DNA of 17,710 bases from an uncultured Campylobacter sp. (GTDB taxonomy: Bacteria; Campylobacterota; Campylobacteria; Campylobacterales; Campylobacteraceae): NCBI RefSeq assembly GCF_937997595.1, contig NZ_CALKTS010000015.1:1-17710 (forward strand), given 5' to 3'. The position numbers were made by a program, and so were the translations under genes. Positions 1-7,073 of this stretch are shown here, in pieces. Each line of letters opens with the position of its first letter. Position 1 is the stretch's first letter. The notes under the pieces were generated by a model, which was not told the DNA's origin, did not search any database, and was given only the letters and a program-made list of their open reading frames with translations.

Positions 1-161
1 ACGTAAAAGACGCCCTCGCCTTCCTGCGAGACGAGCTTAGGCGCGAGTATCGTTTAGGCGAGGATGAGCTTAGGCTGCTTGACGTGCCCGTTTGCGATCT
101 GCCGTTTGGGCTTCCGCAATGCACGTTATACGAACAGCACGGATATAAATGGGTGAGATAG
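1..161 (+). CDS. 3' end of an unrecognised gene (partial)
   Basis: An open frame enters the window and ends at the TAG at 159-161. Reading from base 3 gives 52 residues, ending QHGYKWVR. The fragment is rich in Arg, Glu and Leu (a segment reading FLRDELRREYRLGEDELRLL) and is followed by a Cys/Pro-containing stretch LPFGLPQCTLYEQ. Base composition is clearly more GC-rich than the sequence that follows, so it looks like a core gene bordering an AT-rich island. I do not recognise the family from so short a piece. The start lies outside the window. Confidence 0.6.
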   Translation, partial: VKDALAFLRDELRREYRLGEDELRLLDVPVCDLPFGLPQCTLYEQHGYKWVR

Positions 162-300
162 CTTAGAATTTACTTTGTTGTAAAATTTTAAATTTATTTT
201 ATGCTAAAACCTAAGATATAAAAATATACTTAAATTTTCTAATAAATATTGTGTTATCTACGGCTCCAATAAAGATATCAAGGATATTAAAATAAAAACG

Positions 301-345
301 ATTAATTTATAGGCAAATATGCTATAATCAATATATTAATTTATA
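301..345 (+). promoter_or_regulatory. Extended -10 promoter flanked by a direct repeat
   Basis: TATAAT at 323-328 is preceded by TGC at 320-322, a good extended -10 element of the kind used by the Campylobacter housekeeping sigma factor, which tolerates a poor -35. An 11-bp perfect direct repeat, ATTAATTTATA, lies at 301-311 and again at 335-345, so the copies bracket the -10 and the expected transcription start near 335. A Shine-Dalgarno AAGGA follows at 345-349. The repeat could be an operator for autoregulation; that part is inference. Confidence 0.6.
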
Positions 346-355
346 AGGAAAAAAT

Positions 356-1225
356 ATGAGTCAGAGTACAAGAAAAGTCGGATTTTATTCTATATATTTT
401 CAAAATAATGGTGCAACAGTGGCCTTTAACGAAAGTCAATTTGAAAATTTTCTAAATAATTTGATGTCGATTGCAAATATAGACAGGAAGATTTCTATAG
501 ATGACAATAAATTTTATTTTCTGGATAATTGTAATATATCTACAGAGAGTGGAATAAAGTTTTTTAAGTGTGTGTTTAAATCTGCAAAAATACACCATAG
601 GCCAACGTTAATAAATGAAAGCGATTTAATTGAGAGGGATAATCCTAAAGAGTATACGGAAGGCGAATGCGAGAAGACGCATGTAATTTTCAAGGTTTCA
701 AATAATAATATAATAGCGGTTGCAGAAGAAAGAAGATTGGGCGTTTCTTTTTATAGAATGTTTAATTATTTACAAATAATGCTCGATAGACTGGCTTTGG
801 AATATGACGGAACCATGAATTATAAAATAATTATGCAAGATAATTTTATGGACGAATTAAACAACTTGTTAAAAGTAAATAAAATTACTTTATACAAAAA
901 TATTGAATATAATGGTACTGAATTTTTCGACTTTACAGCTAATGATATTGAAAATTTAGACAAAGAAACAATAGAATTTAGAGCGAAACGTAGAAGAAGT
1001 ATAAAGAGTGTAGCGCAAAGAATATTCAATAACAATATAATAGGTATTAATCAAACCATAAGAAATATTAAAATAGATGGTTACGATGAAAATGGTAGGC
1101 GGGCAATAGATTTTTCTAATTTTAAAAAAACTGCTTCATTTGATACTGAAATAAACAGTGAAACAGGAGTTGTGAATAGTGAACATATTTTTTCTAGGTT
1201 ACAAGAGCAAATTATAAATATGTAG
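356..1225 (+). CDS. Unrecognised 289-aa cytosolic protein, first gene of an AT-rich two-gene cassette
   Basis: The start ATG is supported by AAGGA at 345-349 and an extended -10 at 323-328. The protein has no signal peptide and no membrane segment. It is rich in Asn and Ile with a mixed alpha/beta look, and has a basic stretch (EFRAKRRRSIKSVAQRIF, about residues 206-223) that might bind nucleic acid. I do not recognise the family. The DNA is far more AT-rich than uvrB or the flanking fragment, which suggests a horizontally acquired segment. The next gene begins 9 bp after the stop and encodes a four-helix membrane protein, so the two are probably co-transcribed. A soluble protein paired with a small membrane protein resembles sensor/effector arrangements in phage-defence and toxin modules, but no diagnostic motif is visible. 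Confidence 0.7.
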   Translation: MSQSTRKVGFYSIYFQNNGATVAFNESQFENFLNNLMSIANIDRKISIDDNKFYFLDNCNISTESGIKFFKCVFKSAKIHHRPTLINESDLIERDNPKEYTEGECEKTHVIFKVSNNNIIAVAEERRLGVSFYRMFNYLQIMLDRLALEYDGTMNYKIIMQDNFMDELNNLLKVNKITLYKNIEYNGTEFFDFTANDIENLDKETIEFRAKRRRSIKSVAQRIFNNNIIGINQTIRNIKIDGYDENGRRAIDFSNFKKTASFDTEINSETGVVNSEHIFSRLQEQIINM

Positions 1226-1234
1226 TTTTATGTC

Positions 1235-1723
1235 ATGTATAGAGAATTTTTTATAGTAATTATAGAGTATTTTAGTAATTTAAAATCAGGCATAAGGATC
1301 TATGAGATTTATATTCCCCTATTGATATCGGTCTTATTGCTTCTTTCTGGTGAAGAATGCAAGCTAGATAAATTTCTAAGCTCATCTATTACACTTATAT
1401 CTGTTTTGGTTGGATTTACGATAGCTGCAATCTCAATATTACTAACTTCAAATTTAAAAAGTATAGAAAAAAGTAGAAAAACTAGTATAGATAAAGTTGA
1501 TTTTTTAAAAAGACCAATGACACTATTTAAGCTGATATTATCAAATTTATTTTACTGTATTTTAATTGGTTTTTTTATTTTAATCTTTGGCGCAATATGC
1601 GTGGCTTTTAATATAGAGAATACAGTTGCTTTTATAATTGATTTATTTTTTACAATCCATATTTTACTTGTTATTATTAGAAATTTAGTCAACTTATTTT
1701 TAATTGCATATAAAGACCTTTAG
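1235..1723 (+). CDS. Small four-helix membrane protein, second gene of the AT-rich cassette
   Basis: This 162-aa protein has four predicted membrane helices by eye: about residues 22-40 (IYIPLLISVLLLLSG), 48-70 (ITLISVLVGFTIAAISILLT), 96-124 (LFKLILSNLFYCILIGFFIL) and 130-155 (VAFIIDLFFTIHILLVIIRN). A basic cytoplasmic-type loop of about 25 residues (NLKSIEKSRKTSIDKVDFLK) separates helices 2 and 3. The ATG lies 9 bp after the stop of the upstream gene and has no clear Shine-Dalgarno, which fits translational coupling. The family is not recognised. The ISVLVGFTIAAISILLTS pattern is of the kind seen in small membrane partners of defence cassettes, but this is an impression, not an identification. 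Composition is AT-rich like its partner. Confidence 0.7.
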   Translation: MYREFFIVIIEYFSNLKSGIRIYEIYIPLLISVLLLLSGEECKLDKFLSSSITLISVLVGFTIAAISILLTSNLKSIEKSRKTSIDKVDFLKRPMTLFKLILSNLFYCILIGFFILIFGAICVAFNIENTVAFIIDLFFTIHILLVIIRNLVNLFLIAYKDL

Positions 1724-1787
1724 TTTTTGTAAAATACCAAAAATAAATTTCACGACAAAATTTCACGGCGCCTTTAAGCCTTGTGAT

Positions 1788-3764
1788 TTACAGCTTCCTA
1801 AGTTTTGCGATCTCATCGCGCAGCGCAGCGGCCTTTTCAAACTCCAGCGCGGCCGCGGCGTCGAGCATCTGCTTGCGAAGCTCCTTTACGATCTTGGCGC
1901 GCTCGGCAGCGGGCATCTTCTCTAAATTGGCACCCTTTCTTAAAATTTCGGTGCCGTCCTCGATCTTTAGGCTCTCTTCGATATTTCTGCTCGCAGAATG
2001 TGGGGTTATGCCGTGAGCGCGGTTGTATTCATCTTGAAATTTACGGCGTTTTTGGGTGATGTCGATCGCCTCTTGCATCGAGGCGGTGATCTTTTTGCAA
2101 AACATCACGACCTGTCCGTTCACGTTTCGCGCGGCCCGCCCCATCGTCTGAATGAGGCTCGTGCGCGAGCGCAAAAAGCCCTCCTTATCGGCATCCATGA
2201 TCGCGATAAGGCTTACTTCGGGCAGATCGAGCCCCTCGCGGAGCAAATTTATACCGATTAGCATATCGTATTCGCCGCTGCGTAGGCCGCGGATGAGCTC
2301 GTTGCGCTCAATCGCATCGATGTCCGAGTGCATATATTTGACCTTAAGCCCAAGCTCTAGATAGTATTTGCTCAGCTCCTCCGCCATCTTTTTGGTTAGC
2401 ACGGTCACTAAGATCCGCTCGCCGCGCGCGATGACCTCCTTTGCCATATCGTGTAAAATTTCGACCTGGTTGTCGCTGTCTTTTAAGATAATCTGCGGAT
2501 CGAGTAGTCCCGTCGGGCGCAATATCTGCTCATATACGGCTCCGCGGCTAAGCTGTAGCTCGTAATCATTAGGTGTTGCGGAGACGAATAGGAATTTAGC
2601 TTTTTTATTGATAAACTCATCAAACATTAGCGGGCGGTTATCAAGTGCTGATGGCAGGCGAAAGCCGTATTCTACGAGCGTTTCTTTGCGGCTGCGATCT
2701 CCTGCGAACATCCCGCGAAACTGCGGCAAGCTCACGTGGCTTTCATCGACGATGACGAGATAGTCCTTGCCCTTGCTCTCGTAGTAATCAAAGAGCGAAT
2801 AGGGCGTCTCGCCCGGCTTTTGACCGGTCAGATAGCGCGCGTAGTTTTCGATCCCCTTGCACATCCCCGTAGCGCCCAGCATCTCAAGATCAAACTCCAC
2901 TCGCCCTTTCAGCCGCTGCGCCTCTACGAGCTTGCCCGCATCCTCGAAAAATTTCAGCCTCTGCTCAAGCTCATCCTCGATCCCTTTGATCGTCGATTTT
3001 AGGCGCTGCTCGCCCACGATGAACTGGCTCGTCGGGTAGAGAATAAATTTTTTGACGCTCTGCGTCTTTTTGTTTTCGAGCACGTCTAGATGATACATCG
3101 CCTCTATCTCGTCGCCGAAAAACTCGATCCTAAACGCCTCGTCGTTAAAATACGCGGGGTAGATGTCGATCACGTCGCCGTTTACGCGAAAATTCCCGCG
3201 ATCAAAAAAATCGTCGTTGCGTTTGTAGCCCATATCGACGAGCTTGCGAAGCAAAAATTTAGTGCTAAATTTTGATCCGATCTCAAAAAACAGCACCATG
3301 CCTTTGTATTCGGCGGGATCGCCCAGGCCGTAGTTTGCCGAAACCGACGCCACGGTGATGACGTCGTCGAAGCTTAGCAAGCTCGCCGTGGCGCTTAGTC
3401 GCAAGCGCTCGAGCTCTTGGTTTACGTCGCTGTCCTTTTCGATGAAAAGATCCTGCCTTGGGATGTAGGCCTCGGGCTGATAATAATCGTAGTAGCTGAT
3501 GAAATACTCGACGTGATTTTGCGGGAAAAAGCCCTTAAATTCGCTATAAAGCTGCGCCGCGAGAGATTTATTATGCGTCATTACGAGCGCTGGAATTCCG
3601 AGGCGCTTGATGATATTTGCCATGGTAAATGTTTTACCCGAGCCGGTAACGCCGAGAAGAGTTTGGTATTTGTTGCCGCTTTGAAAGCCCGTGACGATGC
3701 CTTCGATCGCTTTTTCTTGATCCTCGCTTGGAGAGAATTTGCTCTCGATTTTAAAATTTTGCAA
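1788..3764 (-). CDS. uvrB: UvrABC system protein B (excision nuclease helicase subunit)
   Basis: UvrB is the damage-verification ATPase of nucleotide excision repair; UvrA loads it and UvrC then incises. In order along the protein: Walker A GVTGSGKT (about residues 38-45 from the TTG start), the beta-hairpin segment YYDYYQPEAYIP, the helicase motif DESH, the motif FVSATP, the motif VI arginine segment QTMGRAARN, and a C-terminal UVR domain (ELRKQMLDAAAALEFEKAA) that contacts UvrC. The longest ORF starts at an ATG at 3806, but the TTG at 3762-3764 has AAGGA at 3771-3775 with 6-nt spacing and gives an N-terminus (QNFKIESKFSPSEDQEKAI) that aligns with the family from its first residues. That start gives 658 aa, close to the usual length. 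A TATAAT at 3811-3816 (minus strand) would then give a leader of about 40 nt. Confidence 0.97.
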   Translation of the reverse strand: MQNFKIESKFSPSEDQEKAIEGIVTGFQSGNKYQTLLGVTGSGKTFTMANIIKRLGIPALVMTHNKSLAAQLYSEFKGFFPQNHVEYFISYYDYYQPEAYIPRQDLFIEKDSDVNQELERLRLSATASLLSFDDVITVASVSANYGLGDPAEYKGMVLFFEIGSKFSTKFLLRKLVDMGYKRNDDFFDRGNFRVNGDVIDIYPAYFNDEAFRIEFFGDEIEAMYHLDVLENKKTQSVKKFILYPTSQFIVGEQRLKSTIKGIEDELEQRLKFFEDAGKLVEAQRLKGRVEFDLEMLGATGMCKGIENYARYLTGQKPGETPYSLFDYYESKGKDYLVIVDESHVSLPQFRGMFAGDRSRKETLVEYGFRLPSALDNRPLMFDEFINKKAKFLFVSATPNDYELQLSRGAVYEQILRPTGLLDPQIILKDSDNQVEILHDMAKEVIARGERILVTVLTKKMAEELSKYYLELGLKVKYMHSDIDAIERNELIRGLRSGEYDMLIGINLLREGLDLPEVSLIAIMDADKEGFLRSRTSLIQTMGRAARNVNGQVVMFCKKITASMQEAIDITQKRRKFQDEYNRAHGITPHSASRNIEESLKIEDGTEILRKGANLEKMPAAERAKIVKELRKQMLDAAAALEFEKAAALRDEIAKLRKL

Positions 3765-3810
3765 AATTTTTCCTTTTTTAAAGCCAAAATTGGGTAATAT
3801 TTTCATTTAA

Positions 3811-3816
3811 ATTATA
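3811..3816 (-). promoter_or_regulatory. -10 element for uvrB
   Basis: The plus strand reads ATTATA, giving TATAAT on the minus strand. It is only 4 bp upstream of the longest-ORF ATG (3806), so that ATG could not have a normal leader, but it is well placed for a transcript starting near 3804 and translated from the TTG at 3764. The divergent gene at 3834 must have its promoter in the same short gap, so the two promoters probably overlap. Confidence 0.55.
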
Positions 3817-3833
3817 TCAGAAAAGGCGAAATA

Positions 3834-4094
3834 ATGGAATCAATCTTTGACGAAGAGAAAAAGGTCGAGGGCTTAAGCAATAAAGTAGCTGAGCTGATTA
3901 GACGATACACCGAGGCTAGGGACGAAAACGAAAAGCTACGCACTGAGCTAGCGACGGTCAAGGCGCAAAACGAGGCTTTGGGAATGCAGCTTGGCACGCT
4001 TGAAAACGATCTGGCGTATCGCAAGATGAGTGATGAGGATCTAAGCAAGCAGATCGACGATATTTTGGCAGGCGATAATTTAGGCGAGAAATGA
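3834..4094 (+). CDS. Small coiled-coil protein, first of three overlapping genes
   Basis: An 86-aa acidic, highly charged protein with no signal peptide. Heptad-like spacing of Leu, Ile and Val over about residues 8-60 (VEGLSNKVAELIRRYTEARD, then ENEKLRTELATVKAQNEAL) predicts a coiled coil, resembling small cell-division or scaffold proteins of the ZapB/FtsB size class. AAGG at 3823-3826 precedes the ATG. It diverges from uvrB and overlaps the next gene by ATGA (4091-4094), so translation is coupled. From memory, C. jejuni also has small uncharacterised genes diverging from uvrB (Cj0681-Cj0683), which would make this a conserved cluster. Function unknown. Confidence 0.8.
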   Translation: MESIFDEEKKVEGLSNKVAELIRRYTEARDENEKLRTELATVKAQNEALGMQLGTLENDLAYRKMSDEDLSKQIDDILAGDNLGEK

Positions 4095-4327
4095 AAGAAA
4101 TTTCGGTTCAGCTGACGAGTAAGTCTTTGACGAAAAAATACGCGATAAGCCTGGATGATGACTTTGCGAAGGTCTTCGGTAGGGATTGGCGGATTTTAAC
4201 TCGTGGCAGCGATCATCTGGATGCGGGCGAACTACTTGAAGCCTATATCCAAAAAAGCTATGAAAATTTTATGCTGAACAAAAAAATAGATGCCTTGGTA
4301 AAGGACATCGACGAAGGAGTAAAATGA
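4091..4327 (+). CDS. Small conserved protein, second of three overlapping genes
   Basis: A 78-aa soluble protein (begins MKEISVQLTSKSLTKKYAIS) with alternating beta-like segments followed by a helical C-terminal half (LLEAYIQKSYENFMLNKKID). Its start overlaps the upstream stop by ATGA, and its own stop overlaps the ATG of the next gene at 4324-4327. Such tight packing implies that the three proteins are made together and may act together. There is no recognised motif or membrane segment. The family is not recognised. Confidence 0.8.
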   Translation: MKEISVQLTSKSLTKKYAISLDDDFAKVFGRDWRILTRGSDHLDAGELLEAYIQKSYENFMLNKKIDALVKDIDEGVK

Positions 4328-4791
4328 TGAAAATGAGAAAAGGTGCGGCAGTAGGCGGCGGTGTAAGCGGGATAATATTTTTAGCTATTATAATCTTCGT
4401 GATAGTAAAGATCGTGATGCCGAAACTTACCGGTGCTAAGGATGAGGTTTTAGTAAAAGCCTACGCAGTCGAGCTTGAAGGCGTATTTAAGGATATACAA
4501 AGAGATTACCTCAATCAAGGTGGATTTAGAATGCTTAAAAGTATGACGGGCTCCAGGCAGTTTAGTGATAGCGATCTAGAAAAAACCGTCACTTTAAATC
4601 AATCCTTTGATTACGGAGTAGGACCGAAGTTAAAAAACGATATGATCTTTTGTGCGACGATCACCTTGCGTCAAGATAGTGATGGCTATTTCTTCACAAC
4701 CGAAAACATCAACCGCAACAGGGAGCGCTGCGAAGCATTTCATAAAGATACGACTTATATGAAGCTAAACGGCTTTAGGATAGGCAAATAA
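4324..4791 (+). CDS. Membrane-anchored protein with an extracytoplasmic Cys pair, pseudopilin-like shape
   Basis: This 155-aa protein has a short basic N-terminus (MMKMRKG), then one hydrophobic segment at about residues 12-35 (SGIIFLAIIIFVIVKIVMP), then a soluble domain with two cysteines near the C-terminus (FCATITL and RERCEAF) that could form a disulfide. The N-terminal anchor plus a small Cys-paired domain resembles a pseudopilin, but the prepilin peptidase signature with Glu at +5 is absent, so this is only a shape argument. AAGGAG at 4314-4319 serves either ATG 4324 or ATG 4327; the second has the better spacing. I recall the C. jejuni gene at this position being discussed with natural transformation, but I cannot confirm it. 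Confidence 0.75.
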   Translation: MMKMRKGAAVGGGVSGIIFLAIIIFVIVKIVMPKLTGAKDEVLVKAYAVELEGVFKDIQRDYLNQGGFRMLKSMTGSRQFSDSDLEKTVTLNQSFDYGVGPKLKNDMIFCATITLRQDSDGYFFTTENINRNRERCEAFHKDTTYMKLNGFRIGK

Positions 4792-5274
4792 TTTTTAAAA
4801 TTTAATCGCGCGACTGCTATGGATTCGTAAAGCATCCGTGCAGCATGAGCGCGATAGTGCTAGTGAAGTGCGTAGCCGTGTGTCGGCTCGCACCTCGTGC
4901 CAAAAACATGCTAAGATCTCAAGAATTCATCTTGATAGGCATTTTTTAAATTTAGCTTTAAAATCGGCATTTTTGCATTTATATTGACAGCTTATCGGCT
5001 AAAATTTTAATCATATTTTAGTTTATAATTCATAGCGGTCATGATTTATGCCATTGCGGTTAAATTTATGAGATGGGTGCTTTGAAGCTATGCCCCTCGC
5101 ATTGCGCGGCGATGTGAGCTGTGGCTGGATCTGCGAAAAGCGCCTTATAAAACAAGCGTATTAAGGCAAAATATCAAGATCATCTTAAATTTATGAAATT
5201 TGTACCCCGAAAACGCGCGGAATTTTATCGGCGCGGGCTTGGGCGTGAGTTTTAAAATTTTCATATAATTTTTA
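4792..5274. other. Gene-free spacer of 483 bp
   Basis: No supported coding frame, tRNA or known RNA was found. It holds a strong hairpin at 4868-4893 and a weaker 6-bp inverted repeat, TCAAGA/TCTTGA, at 4919-4935, followed 6 bp later by a T run; this could be a weak terminator for the upstream three-gene operon. The second half is a mixture of GC-rich words and AT tracts without clear period. It may hold gene remnants, but none could be identified. Confidence 0.6.
4868..4893. other. Strong hairpin in a spacer
   Basis: GTGCG (4868-4872), one unpaired T, AGCCG (4874-4878), loop TGTGT (4879-4883), CGGCT (4884-4888), CGCAC (4889-4893). This is ten base pairs, mostly G-C, with one bulge. There is no T run after it, so it is not a typical intrinsic terminator. 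It could be part of a small RNA or a protein-binding palindrome. Confidence 0.5.
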
Positions 5275-5949
5275 TCAGAGATTCTCAATTGCCGATTTAA
5301 TCCAACTGCGTAAATAATCTAGCTGCTGCGGCGTATGGAACCAATGCTCGCCGTTTTTCATAACGCTTAAGTCGCAGTCGAACTTCTGCGCGAAATTTCT
5401 AACGATACAAAGAGGCGTCATATCGTCGTTTTCTGCATATAGAATTCTACTGGGCGTTTCCCACTTAGTGATCGGATTGTTCAAAACAAAACTCCAATAT
5501 TCCCAAAAAAGCGGTTGCCCGGCAGGGGTCAAAATCATCCGCTCTTGCTTCAATCGCTCCTCGCTAACGCCAGCCTTACGCATAATATTTGAAATAACGT
5601 ATTTCATATCAAGTATCGGCGAGACGAAGAGGCAGTCGCTAAGCTTTTCGTCGCGGAAGCTTTGCAGGCCGAGCCATGCCCCTAGGCTAACGGCAAATAG
5701 CGCGACCTCGCCCCAGCGCTTCTTTGCATACGATAAAATTTCGTGAAATTCCAAAATAGCGCGCCGCGGATCATAAAAAATAGACTCGCAAGAGACGGGC
5801 TCGTGCCGCCTCTGTCCGTGTCCGGGCAAGTCAAAGCTAATTACCTGCCAGCCTTGCTCACAAACGATGGAAGCCAAAAGCTCCGCATCCTCCTTGCTTT
5901 CGCCTTGCCCGTGAGCGTAGATATAACCTTTTTCGAACGGCTCCCCCAA
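5275..5949 (-). CDS. Alpha/beta hydrolase, 5' end out of frame
   Basis: A 224-residue alpha/beta-hydrolase fold. It has the oxyanion region YAHGQGES (residues 11-18), the strand plus motif SFDLPGHG (38-45), a nucleophile elbow FAVSLGAW with Ser88 (AxSxG instead of GxSxG), a candidate acid Asp175/176 in YAENDDMTP, and a candidate base His in GEHWFH (202 or 205). It is probably a cytosolic esterase or dienelactone-hydrolase-like enzyme; the substrate is unknown. The only in-frame start is a TTG at 5947-5949 with no ribosome binding site. A proper site (AAAGGA, 6001-6006) and ATG (5991-5993) lie upstream in another frame and encode MQKSAIEIRGVPAAIWG. This joins smoothly to EPFEKGYIYAHG if the five-G run at 5943-5947 had six G. 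The gene is therefore either frameshifted, switchable or mis-assembled. Confidence 0.75.
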   Translation of the reverse strand: MGEPFEKGYIYAHGQGESKEDAELLASIVCEQGWQVISFDLPGHGQRRHEPVSCESIFYDPRRAILEFHEILSYAKKRWGEVALFAVSLGAWLGLQSFRDEKLSDCLFVSPILDMKYVISNIMRKAGVSEERLKQERMILTPAGQPLFWEYWSFVLNNPITKWETPSRILYAENDDMTPLCIVRNFAQKFDCDLSVMKNGEHWFHTPQQLDYLRSWIKSAIENL

Positions 5950-6006
5950 ATGGCGGCGGGAACGCCACGTATCTCAATTGCGCTCTTTTGCATTTTTCGT
6001 TCCTTT
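5943..6006 (-). pseudogene. Displaced 5' end of the hydrolase gene with frameshift at a G5 run
   Basis: On the minus strand AAAGGA (6001-6006), a 7-nt gap and ATG (5991-5993) begin an N-terminus of 17 residues ending AAIWG. It runs into five consecutive G (plus-strand C at 5943-5947). Adding one G puts this peptide in frame with the hydrolase body at 5275-5946. As sequenced, the upstream frame continues into an unrelated reading (SRSKKVIS) and ends near 5841. Confidence 0.65.
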
Positions 6007-6536
6007 AAATTTTTTGCGTCGATACCCGCATTTTGCGGCAATGCTACAAGCAAAACCATAAATATTGCTGAAAATTTAATAGCACGCCCTGCTAGACTGC
6101 CTGCGATTAGCGATAAATTTTAAAATTTTACGCGCGAGCTGCGCCTGCCGCTTTGTTTTAGAATTCTATATCGTAGAAATTTTGCGCCGTCAGACTGTAA
6201 AAATTCTTGCTACGAAATTCTGTATCGCAACTGCGCGTGCCCTAAAATTTGCGTCTTAAAATTTTTACGCCGTAGAATTCTGCAAGCTACGAAATTTAAA
6301 ATTTAAGCTCATGCAAATTTTATCGCGACTCGTGCAAAATTTTAAAATTTTACGTCCGCTTTATTTGCAGGCTGCGCGAATAAATACCGCTAAATTTTAA
6401 TTTCAAGCAGGCTCGTGCCTCAGAAGTTAAAATTTGCGCTAATTCATAAGCCGCGCTCAAGATGCGGTTTTTAAAATTTCGGTGCTTGATAGCGCCCGCA
6501 ATCGCGCTGTGTTTGCCATGAGCACATCCAAAAAGC
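5994..6536. repeat. Spacer filled with AAATTT/AAAATTTT low-complexity repeats
   Basis: No supported gene. From about 6120 the sequence alternates AT tracts (TAAAATTTTA, AAATTT, GAATTC) with short GC-rich words (GCGCG, TACGCC, CGTGC), mostly 10-20 bp apart. The portion at 5994-6123 contains the displaced hydrolase leader and an in-frame hydrophobic reading (KFSAIFMVLLVALPQNAGID) that may be a remnant of a signal peptide but has no start signal. Confidence 0.6.
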
Positions 6537-7073
6537 TTAAAAAATCAATCCCGCGGCGCCGAGCTTGACTCCTAAAGAGATAATTATCAAAACCCCAAGC
6601 CCCGCAAAAAAGCCCGCCAGCACGTCATCTAGCATCACGCCGAGGCCGCCCGGCACGTCGCGATCCACGCGCCCGATGATTGAGGGTTTGCGGATGTCGA
6701 AAGCCCTGAAAAACAGCAGCGCTAAAATCATCGCGACGATTGAGATTTTGCTACTCTCAAAGCCCGCGATCAGCTCCCGCAGCGGCAGCGAAAAGATCTC
6801 GCCCGCGGGCGCGGCGACGCACATCGCGATCCACACCCCCACGACTTCGTCGATGACGATCTCGCTGCCATCGTGCGAGCGGGTCCGCTTCTCGTAATCG
6901 CCTACGATCTTAAGCGAGACGAAAAAGACGAGGCCGGCGCACAAAAACAGCGTCACCTCTCCCGCGAGCATTAAGACCACTAGCCCCACTATCCAGCCTG
7001 CGATGCTGCCCCAGGTGCCGGGCGCGGGCTTTAGTAACCCTGCGCCGAAAAATGTAACGAAAATTTTATCCAT
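6537..7073 (-). CDS. pgpA: Phosphatidylglycerophosphatase A
   Basis: PgpA removes the phosphate from phosphatidylglycerol phosphate to give phosphatidylglycerol, in the inner membrane. The 178-aa protein carries the family signatures: KPAPGTWGS (residues 15-23), the acidic site IDEVVGVWIA (74-83), and FRAFDIRKPSIIGRVDRDVP (122-141) followed by GGLGVMLDDVLAG (142-154). Hydrophobic segments lie at about 25-55, 80-92, 110-124 and 150-168. The ATG has AAGGA at 7079-7083 with 5-nt spacing. It is the last gene of the syntenic ispDF - regulator - ATP-sulfurylase-like - pgpA block, although 709 bp of repeat-filled spacer separate it from the gene upstream, so it may have its own promoter. Confidence 0.93.
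   Translation of the reverse strand: MDKIFVTFFGAGLLKPAPGTWGSIAGWIVGLVVLMLAGEVTLFLCAGLVFFVSLKIVGDYEKRTRSHDGSEIVIDEVVGVWIAMCVAAPAGEIFSLPLRELIAGFESSKISIVAMILALLFFRAFDIRKPSIIGRVDRDVPGGLGVMLDDVLAGFFAGLGVLIIISLGVKLGAAGLIF

Noticed and set aside
1704..2364. Several plus-strand open frames opposite the 3' half of uvrB
   Set aside because: They are shadows of the uvrB reading frame, without start signals.
4792..5274. Possible tRNA or known small RNA in the spacer
   Set aside because: No cloverleaf, T-loop consensus or recognisable SRP/6S/tmRNA segment was found by eye; only the hairpin at 4868-4893 stands out.
5941..5950. Programmed -1 ribosomal frameshift at the hydrolase G run
   Set aside because: The bases do not form a slippery heptamer of the X XXY YYZ type in the upstream frame, and no downstream structure was noticed; mutation or slippage in the tract is simpler.
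5994..6123. Hydrophobic frame upstream of the hydrolase (KFSAIFMVLLVALPQNAG) as a signal peptide
   Set aside because: It has no ribosome binding site, while a good one (6001-6006) serves the ATG at 5993; a cytosolic hydrolase is simpler. It could be a remnant.
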